NCBI GenBank assembly: GCA_023399035.1
Contig: JAEWQX010000174.1
Coordinates: 1-8,934 of the forward strand
Reading direction: 5' to 3'
Source: Bacillota bacterium
Lineage (GTDB): Bacteria; Bacillota; Clostridia; Clostridiales; Clostridiaceae
Length of the DNA: 8,934 bases
This document shows positions 1 through 6,087 of the stretch, piece after piece. The notes beneath the pieces were generated by a model, which had not been told where the DNA came from, made no database searches, and saw nothing but the letters and a program-made list of their open reading frames with translations. The position numbers and the translations under genes are program-made. The stretch's first letter is position 1. Every line of letters starts with the position of its first letter.

Positions 1-680
1 GGTCCATTGCCCAGTTTTCCATTATAAGGAGTCAATTTACCTATATTTTTTTCTATTATAGACATTACCTCTTCATCATTAAGTCCATTCATATTCCTGC
101 CAAGACCTATAGGCATCATTTCAATAAATCTTATGCTCATATCATTATCTTTGCATAACTTAATCAAATCTATTAATTCATCTTCATTTTTTCCCTTTAT
201 AGGCACACAGTTTATCTTTACTTTTAAATTTTCATATTTAAGGCATTTCTTGATTCCATTTAATACTTTATTTACATCACCTATTCTTGTGAGCTCTCTA
301 TATGTGTCATCCTTTAATGTATCTATGCTTATGTTGACTGCATCAAGACCTGCCTTTACAAGGTCATCAATCTTGTCTTCAAGAAGTATGCCATTAGTAG
401 TTAAGGTTACATTATTTATTCCATCTATTTCTTTTATGCTCTTTATCAATTTATCTACATCTTTTCTTACAAGAGGCTCTCCTCCTGTTATCTTGACTTT
501 GCTTATTCCTATCTTTGAAAATAATCTGCACAATCTGATTATTTCCTCATATGATAAAATTTCTTCATGTTTTACAAGCTTTATTCCTTCTGCAGGCATG
601 CAGTATACACATCTTAAATTACATCTGTCTGTAATTGAAATTCTAATATAGTCTATTTTTCTTTTGTAGATATCTATCAT
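1..680 (-). CDS. moaA: MoaA, GTP 3',8-cyclase (3' end outside window)
   Basis: This is the radical-SAM enzyme for the first step of molybdenum cofactor synthesis. With MoaC it converts GTP to cyclic pyranopterin monophosphate. About 226 residues are visible; the family is usually about 320-340, so roughly the last third lies beyond position 1. The radical-SAM cysteines are C20, C24 and C27 (CNLRCVYC), followed by TGGEP at 65-69, the family's SAM-binding element. A FIEMMPIG stretch typical of MoaA occurs about 25 codons before the window edge. The C-terminal second-cluster cysteines and GGR-type tail cannot be checked here. The start is ATG at 680-678, which overlaps the mobB stop as ATGA. The ribosome binding site AGGAGAGT (695-688) lies inside the end of mobB, 7 nt from the ATG, so the two genes are probably translationally coupled. 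It is the last visible gene of the riboswitch-led Moco operon. Confidence 0.97.
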   Translation of the reverse strand, partial: MIDIYKRKIDYIRISITDRCNLRCVYCMPAEGIKLVKHEEILSYEEIIRLCRLFSKIGISKVKITGGEPLVRKDVDKLIKSIKEIDGINNVTLTTNGILLEDKIDDLVKAGLDAVNISIDTLKDDTYRELTRIGDVNKVLNGIKKCLKYENLKVKINCVPIKGKNEDELIDLIKLCKDNDMSIRFIEMMPIGLGRNMNGLNDEEVMSIIEKNIGKLTPYNGKLGNG

Positions 681-1186
681 ATTCTGCACTCTCCTATATA
701 TTTCAGCAGAAAATCTGCAATTTTATCTATATCATTTAAATCAAGGATTTCTACACCTTCTACTTTAATATCCATATCACTTACTATCGCTAAAAGCGTT
801 TCTTTCCTGCATACACTGTACTCTGAATTTCCTTTTCGCACTATCTCCAGTTTTGGATAATCTGAATATTTAAAACCTTCAAGTATAATCACATCTGAAT
901 CCTTAAAATATAACATTAACTCTTCTTCTAATGTATCCTTCTGATCTTTTATTATCATGAATTTGTTTTTTGAAAATATTGCAGTTCCATATGCCCCAGC
1001 TCTTTTATGTTTATACGTATCAGTACCTTCAACATCTCCTTCGAAATCATGACCATCATGTTTTATTGTAGCTACTTTTAACCCATGTTCTTTTAATTTA
1101 GGAATTATCTTTTCAATAAGTGTAGTCTTCCCTGAATTCTTGACACCGCTGACTGCAAAGACTACAGGTTTCACCTTATTTCTCAT
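677..1186 (-). CDS. mobB: MobB, molybdopterin-guanine dinucleotide biosynthesis GTP-binding adaptor
   Basis: MobB is a small P-loop GTP-binding protein that interacts with MobA during formation of the guanine dinucleotide form of Moco. It is usually an accessory rather than essential factor. The protein has 169 residues, normal for the family. The Walker A loop GVKNSGKT is at 14-21, followed by the typical KHDGHDFEGDVEGTDT region (42-57) with RAGA (62-65). The MobB signature EGFK is at 103-106, followed by PKLE at 111-114. The start ATG at 1186 lies inside the last codons of moaC (11-nt overlap), with a GGAGA about 8 nt upstream inside moaC, so translation is probably coupled. Its stop overlaps the moaA start by 4 nt. 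It is separated from its partner mobA, which sits upstream of the riboswitch. Identity is firm from the P-loop, EGFK and context. Confidence 0.95.
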   Translation of the reverse strand: MRNKVKPVVFAVSGVKNSGKTTLIEKIIPKLKEHGLKVATIKHDGHDFEGDVEGTDTYKHKRAGAYGTAIFSKNKFMIIKDQKDTLEEELMLYFKDSDVIILEGFKYSDYPKLEIVRKGNSEYSVCRKETLLAIVSDMDIKVEGVEILDLNDIDKIADFLLKYIGECRI

Positions 1187-1658
1187 TTATGAAATCTCCA
1201 CTTTTGCCACCTGTTTTTCTTGCAAGATGTACTTCAGAAATTTCCATAGTCTTGTCTATAGCTTTACACATATCATATATTGTTAAAAGCGCAATATTTA
1301 CACCTGTAAGTGCTTCCATTTCAACACCTGTTTTTCCATTTACCTTTGCAGTACATATAGCTTCAATATAATTGTTATCTTCATCTATGTTGAAGTCTAT
1401 GCTGCATTTAGTTATCATCAATGGATGACACATTGGTATCAGTTCAGAAGTTTTCTTTACTCCCATTATCCCTGCAACTCTTGCTACTCCAAGCACATCA
1501 CCTTTTTCAACACTATTACTTATTATTGCATCTATTACAGACTTGTTTACATATATTTTCCCTTTTGCTATAGCAACTCTCTGAGTAATGTTCTTTTCAG
1601 ATACATCAACCATTATTGCATTTCCATTAGAATCAAAATGAGTTAGCTTATTATCCAT
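1176..1658 (-). CDS. moaC: MoaC, cyclic pyranopterin monophosphate synthase
   Basis: MoaC converts the MoaA product (3',8-cyclo-7,8-dihydro-GTP) to cyclic pyranopterin monophosphate in the cytoplasm. At 160 residues it is full length. Family blocks seen are the N-terminal LTHFDSNGNAIMVDVS (5-20), MCHPL at 76-80, KTGVEMEALTGV at 109-120, and YDMCKAIDK, where D129 and K132 match the conserved Asp/Lys of the active site. The end carries KTGGKSG at 148-154. The start ATG at 1658 is preceded by a purine-rich AAGGGAAGAGAGAGA stretch, and the stop of moeA lies 18 nt upstream. The MoaC-only length rules out a MoaB or MoaC-MobA fusion. It lies between moeA and mobB in one tightly packed minus-strand operon. 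Confidence 0.97.
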   Translation of the reverse strand: MDNKLTHFDSNGNAIMVDVSEKNITQRVAIAKGKIYVNKSVIDAIISNSVEKGDVLGVARVAGIMGVKKTSELIPMCHPLMITKCSIDFNIDEDNNYIEAICTAKVNGKTGVEMEALTGVNIALLTIYDMCKAIDKTMEISEVHLARKTGGKSGDFINEK

Positions 1659-1676
1659 TCTCTCTCTTCCCTTCTA

Positions 1677-2885
1677 TTAAATTAAAATAACACTTACTTC
1701 ATCGCCGATACTTAATTTTCCTGTACCTGCTTTTATATCTATAAGAGCATTACATCCAATCATTGATGACAATACACCCGATGAATGTTTTCCACTATTT
1801 AATCTTACATTTCCATTTTCATAATATGCTCTTATGAATCTTCTTACTTTACTTGCCTTATTAAAATCGGTCTCCATCAAAGCAGAAACTGTCTTAGTCA
1901 TAAGTTTCTCATTTCCACTCATCTTTGCCAATATAGGTCTTCCTAGAAGTTCAAAAGTTGCAAGTGAGGCAAATGGGTTCCCAGAAAGACTTAAAACAGG
2001 CTTATTTTTATATATTGAAAACATTGCTGGAGTTCCAGGCTTAAGATTAACCTTCCAATATAATGTTTCTGCACCTATGTATGGCAATGCTTCATGAAGA
2101 ATATCTTTTTTACCTACAGATACCCCTCCAGTAGTTATAATTATATCAACGTCATCAATGACCTCTTTGATCTTATCTCCTACCACCTTATAATCATCAC
2201 CTATGATTTCACATACAGTAACATCAATTCCAAGACCATTTAATCTAGCATTGAATATATGCATATTACTGTCATATATCTTTCCTTCATCAAGAGGTTT
2301 TCCTGGAACACCAACTTCATCACCTGTTACAAGCAATGCTGCTTTAACAGTTCTCTTTACCCTGACTTTATCATATCCCATTCCAGACAGAATACCTATA
2401 TGAATGTAGCTTAATAAATCACCTTTTTTCATTAAGAGAGTACCCTTTTTAACATCTTCTCCTTCAAAGCAGTAATTATCATATTTTTTAAGCTGTCCAT
2501 AAATTTCAACTATGTCCATACCTTCATTAGTATCTTCCTGTTTTATTATGGCATCACATCCTTTTGGAAGCTTTGCTCCTGTCATTATCCTCACTGCTTC
2601 TCCATGATTTAATACTTTTTCAGAATAGCCTCCTGCAAAAACTTCATCTATTACTTTTAGTTTTACAGGATTATCTTTATCTGCATTCCTGGAATCTTCT
2701 GCAATCAATGCATATCCATCTAAAGGCGAACGGTCAAATGGAGGATTGTTTACAGGTGCATATATATCCTCTCCTAAAACTCTCCCATCAGCTTCTTTAA
2801 GTGGTACTTCTTCAATTTCATATATTTCATGAATATTTTCCTCCATTATTGAAACTGCTTCTTCAAGTTCTATTCTAAACTTCAT
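1677..2885 (-). CDS. moeA: MoeA, molybdopterin molybdenumtransferase
   Basis: MoeA inserts molybdate into adenylylated molybdopterin, the last step of basic Moco formation. At 402 residues it has the normal MoeA length and domain order. The N-terminal region contains PPFDRSPLDGYA (48-59) and RIMTGAKLP (99-107). The MoCF-binding domain has LLVTGDEV (184-191), TTGGVSVGKKD (251-261), KPGTP (282-286) and SGNP (301-304). A small C-terminal beta domain follows from about 345 to 402. All the usual acidic and glycine-rich loops are present, so it looks active. A Shine-Dalgarno AAAGGAG lies upstream of the ATG, and the preceding molybdopterin-binding gene ends 18 nt before. It is downstream of the Moco riboswitch, so its expression is probably reduced when Moco is plentiful. 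The gene could also be labelled glp or moeA1, because a related but divergent paralogue lies next to it. Confidence 0.95.
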   Translation of the reverse strand: MKFRIELEEAVSIMEENIHEIYEIEEVPLKEADGRVLGEDIYAPVNNPPFDRSPLDGYALIAEDSRNADKDNPVKLKVIDEVFAGGYSEKVLNHGEAVRIMTGAKLPKGCDAIIKQEDTNEGMDIVEIYGQLKKYDNYCFEGEDVKKGTLLMKKGDLLSYIHIGILSGMGYDKVRVKRTVKAALLVTGDEVGVPGKPLDEGKIYDSNMHIFNARLNGLGIDVTVCEIIGDDYKVVGDKIKEVIDDVDIIITTGGVSVGKKDILHEALPYIGAETLYWKVNLKPGTPAMFSIYKNKPVLSLSGNPFASLATFELLGRPILAKMSGNEKLMTKTVSALMETDFNKASKVRRFIRAYYENGNVRLNSGKHSSGVLSSMIGCNALIDIKAGTGKLSIGDEVSVILI

Positions 2886-2903
2886 ATGTTATTCTGCTCC
2901 TTT

Positions 2904-3932
2904 TTATAGCGCCCCTTTTCCAAACTCACATCTTGGGTAAGTACATACCTTACACGAGAAACAAAGACCACCATGCCCCATTCTGCTTATATCCTTTTTA
3001 GTAACTTTAAGTCCTGCTGCAACTCTTGGAAGTACTAAATCAAAAACAGTTGCCTTTGAATACATAACGCATCCTGGAAGTCCCATTATAGGTGTTCCAT
3101 CGTTAAAATATCCAAGCAGGAACATTGCTCCTGGCAGTACTGGTGCACCATATGTTATTATTTCTGCTCCACTCTTCTTTATTGCCCCTGGAGTCAAATC
3201 ATCAGGATCAACACTCATGCCTCCTGTGCATAGGATCATTTCTGCTCCACTTTCCTTGATTTCCTTTATTGCATTTATAATCATTTCATTATCATCATCA
3301 ACAATCTTATGCCAGCATACTTCAATTCCATATTCCTTAAGTTTGTTAATTATTACAGGAGTAAATGTATCCTTTATTCTTCCATGATAAACTTCGCTTC
3401 CAGTTGTAACTACCCCAGCCTTCATGTTCTTGTAAGGAAGAAGTTCTAAAAGTGGCTTATCTCCAGCTATCTTTTTTGCTTCTTTAAGTTTATTTTCTTC
3501 AATAATCAGAGGAATTACTCTTGTTCCTGCTAATTTATCTCCTTTTTTAACAGCATAATTAGTATGTCTTGTTGCTATCATTATTTCATCAAGTTCATTT
3601 ATTGCATCAAGTCTATCAACATCGACTCTAAATAGACCATTGCAGTCTGCAATAAGTTCAATCTTTCCTTCTTTAATTTCACTACCTATCATATTGTCAT
3701 TTTTACATATATCAAAAAGTATTTCTGCTGCTTCGTTTTCATGTAGCATTCCTTCTTTCTTTTCCCATATGTATAAATGTTCTTTTCCAAGTGAAAGCAG
3801 CACTGGTATATCTTCTTCAGTTACTACATGACCTTTTCTAAAAGGTGTATCCTTAACAACATCCTTTACTATTCTAGTTATATCGTGACAAAGCACATGT
3901 CCTACTGCATTAACTGTTTCTATTTTTTTCAT
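2904..3932 (-). CDS. MoeA/MogA-like molybdopterin-binding protein with Cys-rich C-terminus
   Basis: This 342-residue protein carries a MoCF (molybdopterin-binding) domain and heads the riboswitch-controlled operon. Seen motifs are TTGSE (176-180), CTGGMSVDPDDLTPGA (235-250), a GAPVLPGAMF loop (262-271) and GLPGC (284-288). It lacks the MoeA N-terminal PPFDRSPLDGYA block and the C-terminal beta domain of the neighbouring MoeA. Instead it has its own N-terminal region (1-60, with the FRKGHVV element at 31-37). It ends in a cysteine cluster, C324, C327, C330 and C335 (CX2CX2CX4C), followed by FGKG. The D-L-T-P element after the GG loop resembles MogA (D-x-T-P) more than MoeA, so a role in adenylylating molybdopterin or handling the metal is plausible but inferred. 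The start is ATG at 3932 with AAAGGAGT 10 nt upstream. The cysteines could bind an iron-sulfur cluster or zinc. Confidence 0.85.
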   Translation of the reverse strand: MKKIETVNAVGHVLCHDITRIVKDVVKDTPFRKGHVVTEEDIPVLLSLGKEHLYIWEKKEGMLHENEAAEILFDICKNDNMIGSEIKEGKIELIADCNGLFRVDVDRLDAINELDEIMIATRHTNYAVKKGDKLAGTRVIPLIIEENKLKEAKKIAGDKPLLELLPYKNMKAGVVTTGSEVYHGRIKDTFTPVIINKLKEYGIEVCWHKIVDDDNEMIINAIKEIKESGAEMILCTGGMSVDPDDLTPGAIKKSGAEIITYGAPVLPGAMFLLGYFNDGTPIMGLPGCVMYSKATVFDLVLPRVAAGLKVTKKDISRMGHGGLCFSCKVCTYPRCEFGKGAL

Positions 3933-4063
3933 AATCGTGCATACTCCTTTTCAATAAATTATTTATATATTTTTCAATCTGTAATTTAAACTCTAAAATT
4001 AACTTTGAATTATTTATGAAAATTCATATATTTAAGCTCCATTACTAAAACTCATAAACTCCC

Positions 4064-4083
4064 TTTCCCAACAAGATGGGAAA
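4064..4083 (-). other. Perfect 7-bp hairpin in the leader
   Basis: TTTCCCA and TGGGAAA form a perfect stem around a 6-nt loop (TCTTGT on the minus strand). No U-tract follows on either strand, so it is not a terminator. The loop lacks the A1/G4 pattern expected of ANTAR-protein target hairpins. Its role is unknown; it could be an RNA stabiliser or a protein site. Confidence 0.4.
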
Positions 4084-4086
4084 AAT

Positions 4087-4103
4087 AAACATATTATATG
4101 TTT
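4087..4103. promoter_or_regulatory. 8-1-8 palindrome overlapping a TATAAT box (possible operator or internal promoter)
   Basis: AAACATAT-T-ATATGTTT is a perfect dyad with a single central base. On the minus strand it contains TATAAT, which could be a -10 box. The hexamer 17 nt upstream is TTCAGC, a poor match to TTGACA that also lies in the terminator stem. The site sits just downstream of the terminator. It could be the operator of a second promoter that feeds the Moco operon independently of the riboswitch. AT-rich sequence makes chance palindromes common, so confidence is low. Confidence 0.3.
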
Positions 4104-4109
4104 CCATAT

Positions 4110-4158
4110 AAAAAAGCTGAAAATTTCACTTCCAAAAAGAATATGAAAAATTCAGCTT
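4110..4158 (-). terminator. Intrinsic terminator upstream of the Moco operon (candidate riboswitch expression platform)
   Basis: On the minus strand AAGCTGAA (4158-4151) pairs with TTCAGCTT (4121-4114). A further 5 bp (TTTCA/TGAAA) lie above a 2x2 internal mismatch. Six consecutive T (4115-4110) close the structure on the 3' side. On the plus strand the stem is followed by ATAAATC, not a T-run, so the direction is minus. It lies between the Moco riboswitch and the first gene it would control, so it fits a premature-termination switch. It could instead simply end read-through from the nitrate operon. Confidence 0.75.
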
Positions 4159-4208
4159 ATAAATCTTACGCTAAAATTATCATAAAACTATTCAAACTAA
4201 AATATTAT

Positions 4209-4242
4209 CTTAAAATAAAGTGACTGCGCCACGCCTTTTAAG
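4209..4242 (-). other. GC-rich island within a possible stem-loop
   Basis: The minus strand reads CTTAAAA, then GGCGTGGCGCAGTCAC, TTTA and TTTTAAG. The outer arms CTTAAAA and TTTTAAG pair over 7 bp, and GTG/CAC can pair inside. The 16-nt core is about 75% GC in a leader that is otherwise strongly AT-rich, so it stands out. I do not recognise the motif. Its 5' arm overlaps the preceding hairpin (4240-4270) by 3 nt, so the two may exclude each other. Confidence 0.4.
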
Positions 4243-4287
4243 TAATAGTTAAAAGTATTAACTCTTACTTCATATTAATAATACTTT
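4240..4287 (-). promoter_or_regulatory. Two mutually exclusive hairpins directly after the riboswitch
   Basis: Structure A pairs AAAGTATTA (4287-4279) with TAATACTTT (4260-4252), 9 perfect base pairs. Structure B pairs AAGTAAGAGTTAA (4270-4258) with TTAACTATTACTT (4252-4240), with 12 of 13 positions matched around a 5-nt loop. B uses bases from the loop and 3' arm of A, so only one can form at a time. They start 3 nt after the closing stem of the riboswitch, where an expression platform would be expected. Function is inferred. Confidence 0.45.
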
Positions 4288-4290
4288 AGT

Positions 4291-4439
4291 TTAAATAATC
4301 CTCCTTTTCAAACACGGAAGGCTGGGCAGTTTCCCGCAAAACCCTGAAACAGAATTAAAAAGTAAACAATATTTATTTCTGTTTGACAAAAGTATCATAG
4401 ATTTTATTCCTTAGACACAGTTGTTCGGAGATTATTTAA
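4291..4439 (-). ncRNA. Moco (molybdenum cofactor) riboswitch aptamer
   Basis: Read on the minus strand, TTAAATAATC-TCC (4439-4427) pairs with GGA-G-GATTATTTAA (4304-4291), a 13-bp closing stem with one bulged G. Inside, GAACA can pair with TGTTT (4426-4422 with 4314-4310). A helix GTGTC/GATAC (4418-4414 with 4396-4392) leads into UCUAAG (4415-4410) facing UAUGA (4399-4395). This is the 11-nt tetraloop receptor with its C-G pair changed to U-A. A variable hairpin AAACAGAA/TTCTGTTT (4384-4377 with 4354-4347) follows. Then comes GCGG-GAAA-CUGC (4337-4326), the cognate GAAA tetraloop, and the conserved-looking run GGGAAACTGCCCAGCCTTCC. A GNRA loop plus receptor and this core are as I recall the Moco RNA motif, and the gene downstream begins a Moco synthesis operon. 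Moco binding would be expected to lower downstream expression. Boundaries are from pairing only. Confidence 0.87.
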
Positions 4440-4445
4440 TTATAA

Positions 4446-5018
4446 CTATTGGTTTAATTCATTATATTCTTCTGGATTATTGATGTTTTTCAATGCATCT
4501 TCACTTAATCCTGAATCATTTAAAGATATTATTTTTCCATTAAGTTTTTTAACAAGGTATGTAAGTCTATAATTTTTGTTATTGATCATTTCCTCTACAT
4601 ATGGGAGGCAGTCTTTTGAATATATCCCTCCAAGAGGATAGATTCTTCCTTTTTCATCTTCGAAGACAATACATTTATCCCTTGCATCTAAATTATACTT
4701 TAGAATATCTATAAGTTCCACGGATATTTTTGGCATATCACATGCAGTAATAAAAATATAATCTTCCTTTATCACTTTCAATGCTGAATATATGCCTCCA
4801 ATAGGTCCTATTTCCTTATATTCATCTTCTATTAATTCATAATTTAAATTTTTGTACTTTTCTTTATCATCTACAGAAATATATACTTTCTTAAATTCTT
4901 TCAAAACTTCTAAGATATTTTCTATAAAAGTTCTATCTTTATACTTAAGAAAAGCTTTATTGTTTCCATTCATCCTTGTGCTTTTTCCACCAGCAAGTAC
5001 TAATGCACATATTTCCAT
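4446..5018 (-). CDS. mobA: MobA, molybdenum cofactor guanylyltransferase
   Basis: MobA attaches GMP from GTP to Mo-molybdopterin, giving the guanine dinucleotide cofactor used by nitrate reductases of the DMSO-reductase family. The protein has 190 residues, usual for MobA. The nucleotide-binding loop LAGGKSTRM is at 8-16, with the conserved lysine in NNKAFL (19-24). GPIGGI is at 71-76, and CDMP at 93-96 contains the metal-binding Asp94. A C-terminal NINNPEEY (178-185) is typical. The start is ATG at 5018 with AAGGTGAG about 6-8 nt upstream. The transporter gene ends 30 nt before, so mobA belongs to the nitrate operon. Its stop lies only 6 nt before the first base of the Moco riboswitch, so mobA is outside riboswitch control although its partner mobB is inside it. 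Confidence 0.94.
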   Translation of the reverse strand: MEICALVLAGGKSTRMNGNNKAFLKYKDRTFIENILEVLKEFKKVYISVDDKEKYKNLNYELIEDEYKEIGPIGGIYSALKVIKEDYIFITACDMPKISVELIDILKYNLDARDKCIVFEDEKGRIYPLGGIYSKDCLPYVEEMINNKNYRLTYLVKKLNGKIISLNDSGLSEDALKNINNPEEYNELNQ

Positions 5019-5048
5019 AGATATCTCACCTTCTAAATCAATAGTATT

Positions 5049-5996
5049 TTAATTGTTTTTGTAGCTTTTAACAAGCATTTTTGCAAAATTGTAAAGTACA
5101 AAGCTGATTATAGCTGTTGTCATGTAAATTTGAATTCCACTTAATTCTTTTACTATGCTTCCTAAGAATTCATATCCTTGTGCAGTTAAGAACGCTGACA
5201 TCTTTATTGAAGCAACTATTCCTATTGCCATTGGGAATGTAAGTCCTGCAAATCCTGGATTGAAGTCAAATGAGAAAAATGCTGGAATCTTGTATATTAT
5301 GAATGCTAAAGCACATAATGCTGCAATGTATAATGCAGAAACTAAAATTAAGTTTGGTTCTTTAATAACATTTAAGTAACTTACAACACAAAGACTTGAT
5401 GGTGCAAGAACTATAGCCTGTGTATGATACATAGGGTTCTTTATTGGGTGCTTTGCTAATCTGTAAATCATAAATGGAATTATAACTGTAAATACACCTA
5501 TACCATAGTAAACAACTATCTTAGAGATAACAGGCTCCTTCATAACTCCGCCTACTACTGTTGAAACCATTATTCCGTTATAAGTAACAAACCAGCTTGG
5601 TACAAAAGTATCAATGTTAACACCTTTAATTACATTTCTATATGTGAAAACTATTATATGAATAGCATGTAGTATTAAACCTGTAAACCATATTCCTTTA
5701 CCAATTACAGCATTATAATCAAATACATATGATCCAAGTATCATAGTAATCATTGTAAGTCCTGCATATAAACTTGCTGGTACAGTATTGCTATATTCTT
5801 TTAAAACAGTTTTATTATGACCGAATATCTTTATTAAATAAACTGTTAATATTATAGCTGCTGCTATCATTGTTATATGTCTTATCCATGTATACCCTAA
5901 TGTCAAATATACATTTGAAAGTGTTGCTGCTCCAACCATTGTAGGCAGTATTGCAACAGGCATGTTTTCTAACTTTTGAAAGAAAGTTTTTTTCAT
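5049..5996 (-). CDS. TDT-family (TehA/SLAC1/Mae1-like) membrane transporter or anion channel
   Basis: This is a 315-residue integral membrane protein of the tellurite-resistance/dicarboxylate transporter family. About ten hydrophobic helices can be seen, near 12-34, 37-58, 72-94, 98-118, 134-152, 157-178, 192-210, 214-234, 246-270 and 288-310, matching the ten-helix TehA fold. FSFDFNPGFAGLTFPMAIGI (241-260) resembles the family's F-x-W-W-x-F-T-F-P segment. No signal peptide or extra domain is seen. Family members move C4-dicarboxylates, sulfite or simple anions, and plant SLAC1 passes nitrate and chloride. Because it lies between the nitrate reductase genes and mobA and no NarK-type carrier is visible, a nitrate or nitrite role is a reasonable inference but not shown. 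RBS AAGGGG lies 10 nt before the ATG. A 91-nt gap separates it from the flavoprotein gene, with no convincing terminator. Confidence 0.82.
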   Translation of the reverse strand: MKKTFFQKLENMPVAILPTMVGAATLSNVYLTLGYTWIRHITMIAAAIILTVYLIKIFGHNKTVLKEYSNTVPASLYAGLTMITMILGSYVFDYNAVIGKGIWFTGLILHAIHIIVFTYRNVIKGVNIDTFVPSWFVTYNGIMVSTVVGGVMKEPVISKIVVYYGIGVFTVIIPFMIYRLAKHPIKNPMYHTQAIVLAPSSLCVVSYLNVIKEPNLILVSALYIAALCALAFIIYKIPAFFSFDFNPGFAGLTFPMAIGIVASIKMSAFLTAQGYEFLGSIVKELSGIQIYMTTAIISFVLYNFAKMLVKSYKNN

Positions 5997-6087
5997 TTGT
6001 ATTATTCCCCTTATTCTGTTGTATATTATTATTCATAATTAAATAAATATCTTTAATTGAATTTATATTGAATGATTCTATTATCAA

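Larger units (their letters stand above)
3933..4290 (-). other. Long AT-rich leader between the riboswitch and the Moco operon
   Basis: This stretch of about 360 nt has no credible coding sequence. In transcription order it holds alternative hairpins (4287-4240), a GC-rich island (4235-4220), an intrinsic terminator (4158-4110), and an 8-1-8 palindrome (4103-4087). It then has a small hairpin with 7-bp arms TTTCCCA/TGGGAAA and a 6-nt loop (4083-4064), and finally the ribosome binding site AAAGGAGT at 3950-3943. Between about 4060 and 3951 only plain AT-rich sequence is seen. The length and structure suggest a transcription-attenuating leader, but the mechanism is inferred. Confidence 0.7.

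Noticed and set aside
133..651. 172-codon open frame on the plus strand
   Set aside because: It lies antisense to moaA, whose radical-SAM motifs are clear. Its translation is low-complexity Ser/Phe/Leu-rich, as expected of a shadow frame in AT-rich DNA.
4020..4060. Seven-residue leader peptide (ATG AGT TTT AGT AAT GGA GCT TAA, minus strand) after AAAGGGAG
   Set aside because: Spacing from the GGGAG to the ATG is only 3 nt. The peptide has no regulatory codon run and no link to a terminator downstream.
4064..4083. ANTAR-type nitrate antitermination target hairpin
   Set aside because: The loop has six bases but not A at position 1 with G at position 4 on either strand, and no paired second hairpin is seen.
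5815..6087. 90-codon minus-strand open frame covering the gap before the TDT gene
   Set aside because: Two thirds of it overlaps the 5' part of the TDT gene in another frame, it has no good ribosome binding site, and the product is Asn/Ile-rich with no recognisable domain.
5997..6087. Possible promoter in the 91-nt gap before the TDT gene (TTGATA just after the flavoprotein stop)
   Set aside because: The TATAAA-like hexamers lie only 14-15 nt from TTGATA and other spacings give poor boxes. Such matches are common in AT-rich gaps, so read-through is the simpler view.
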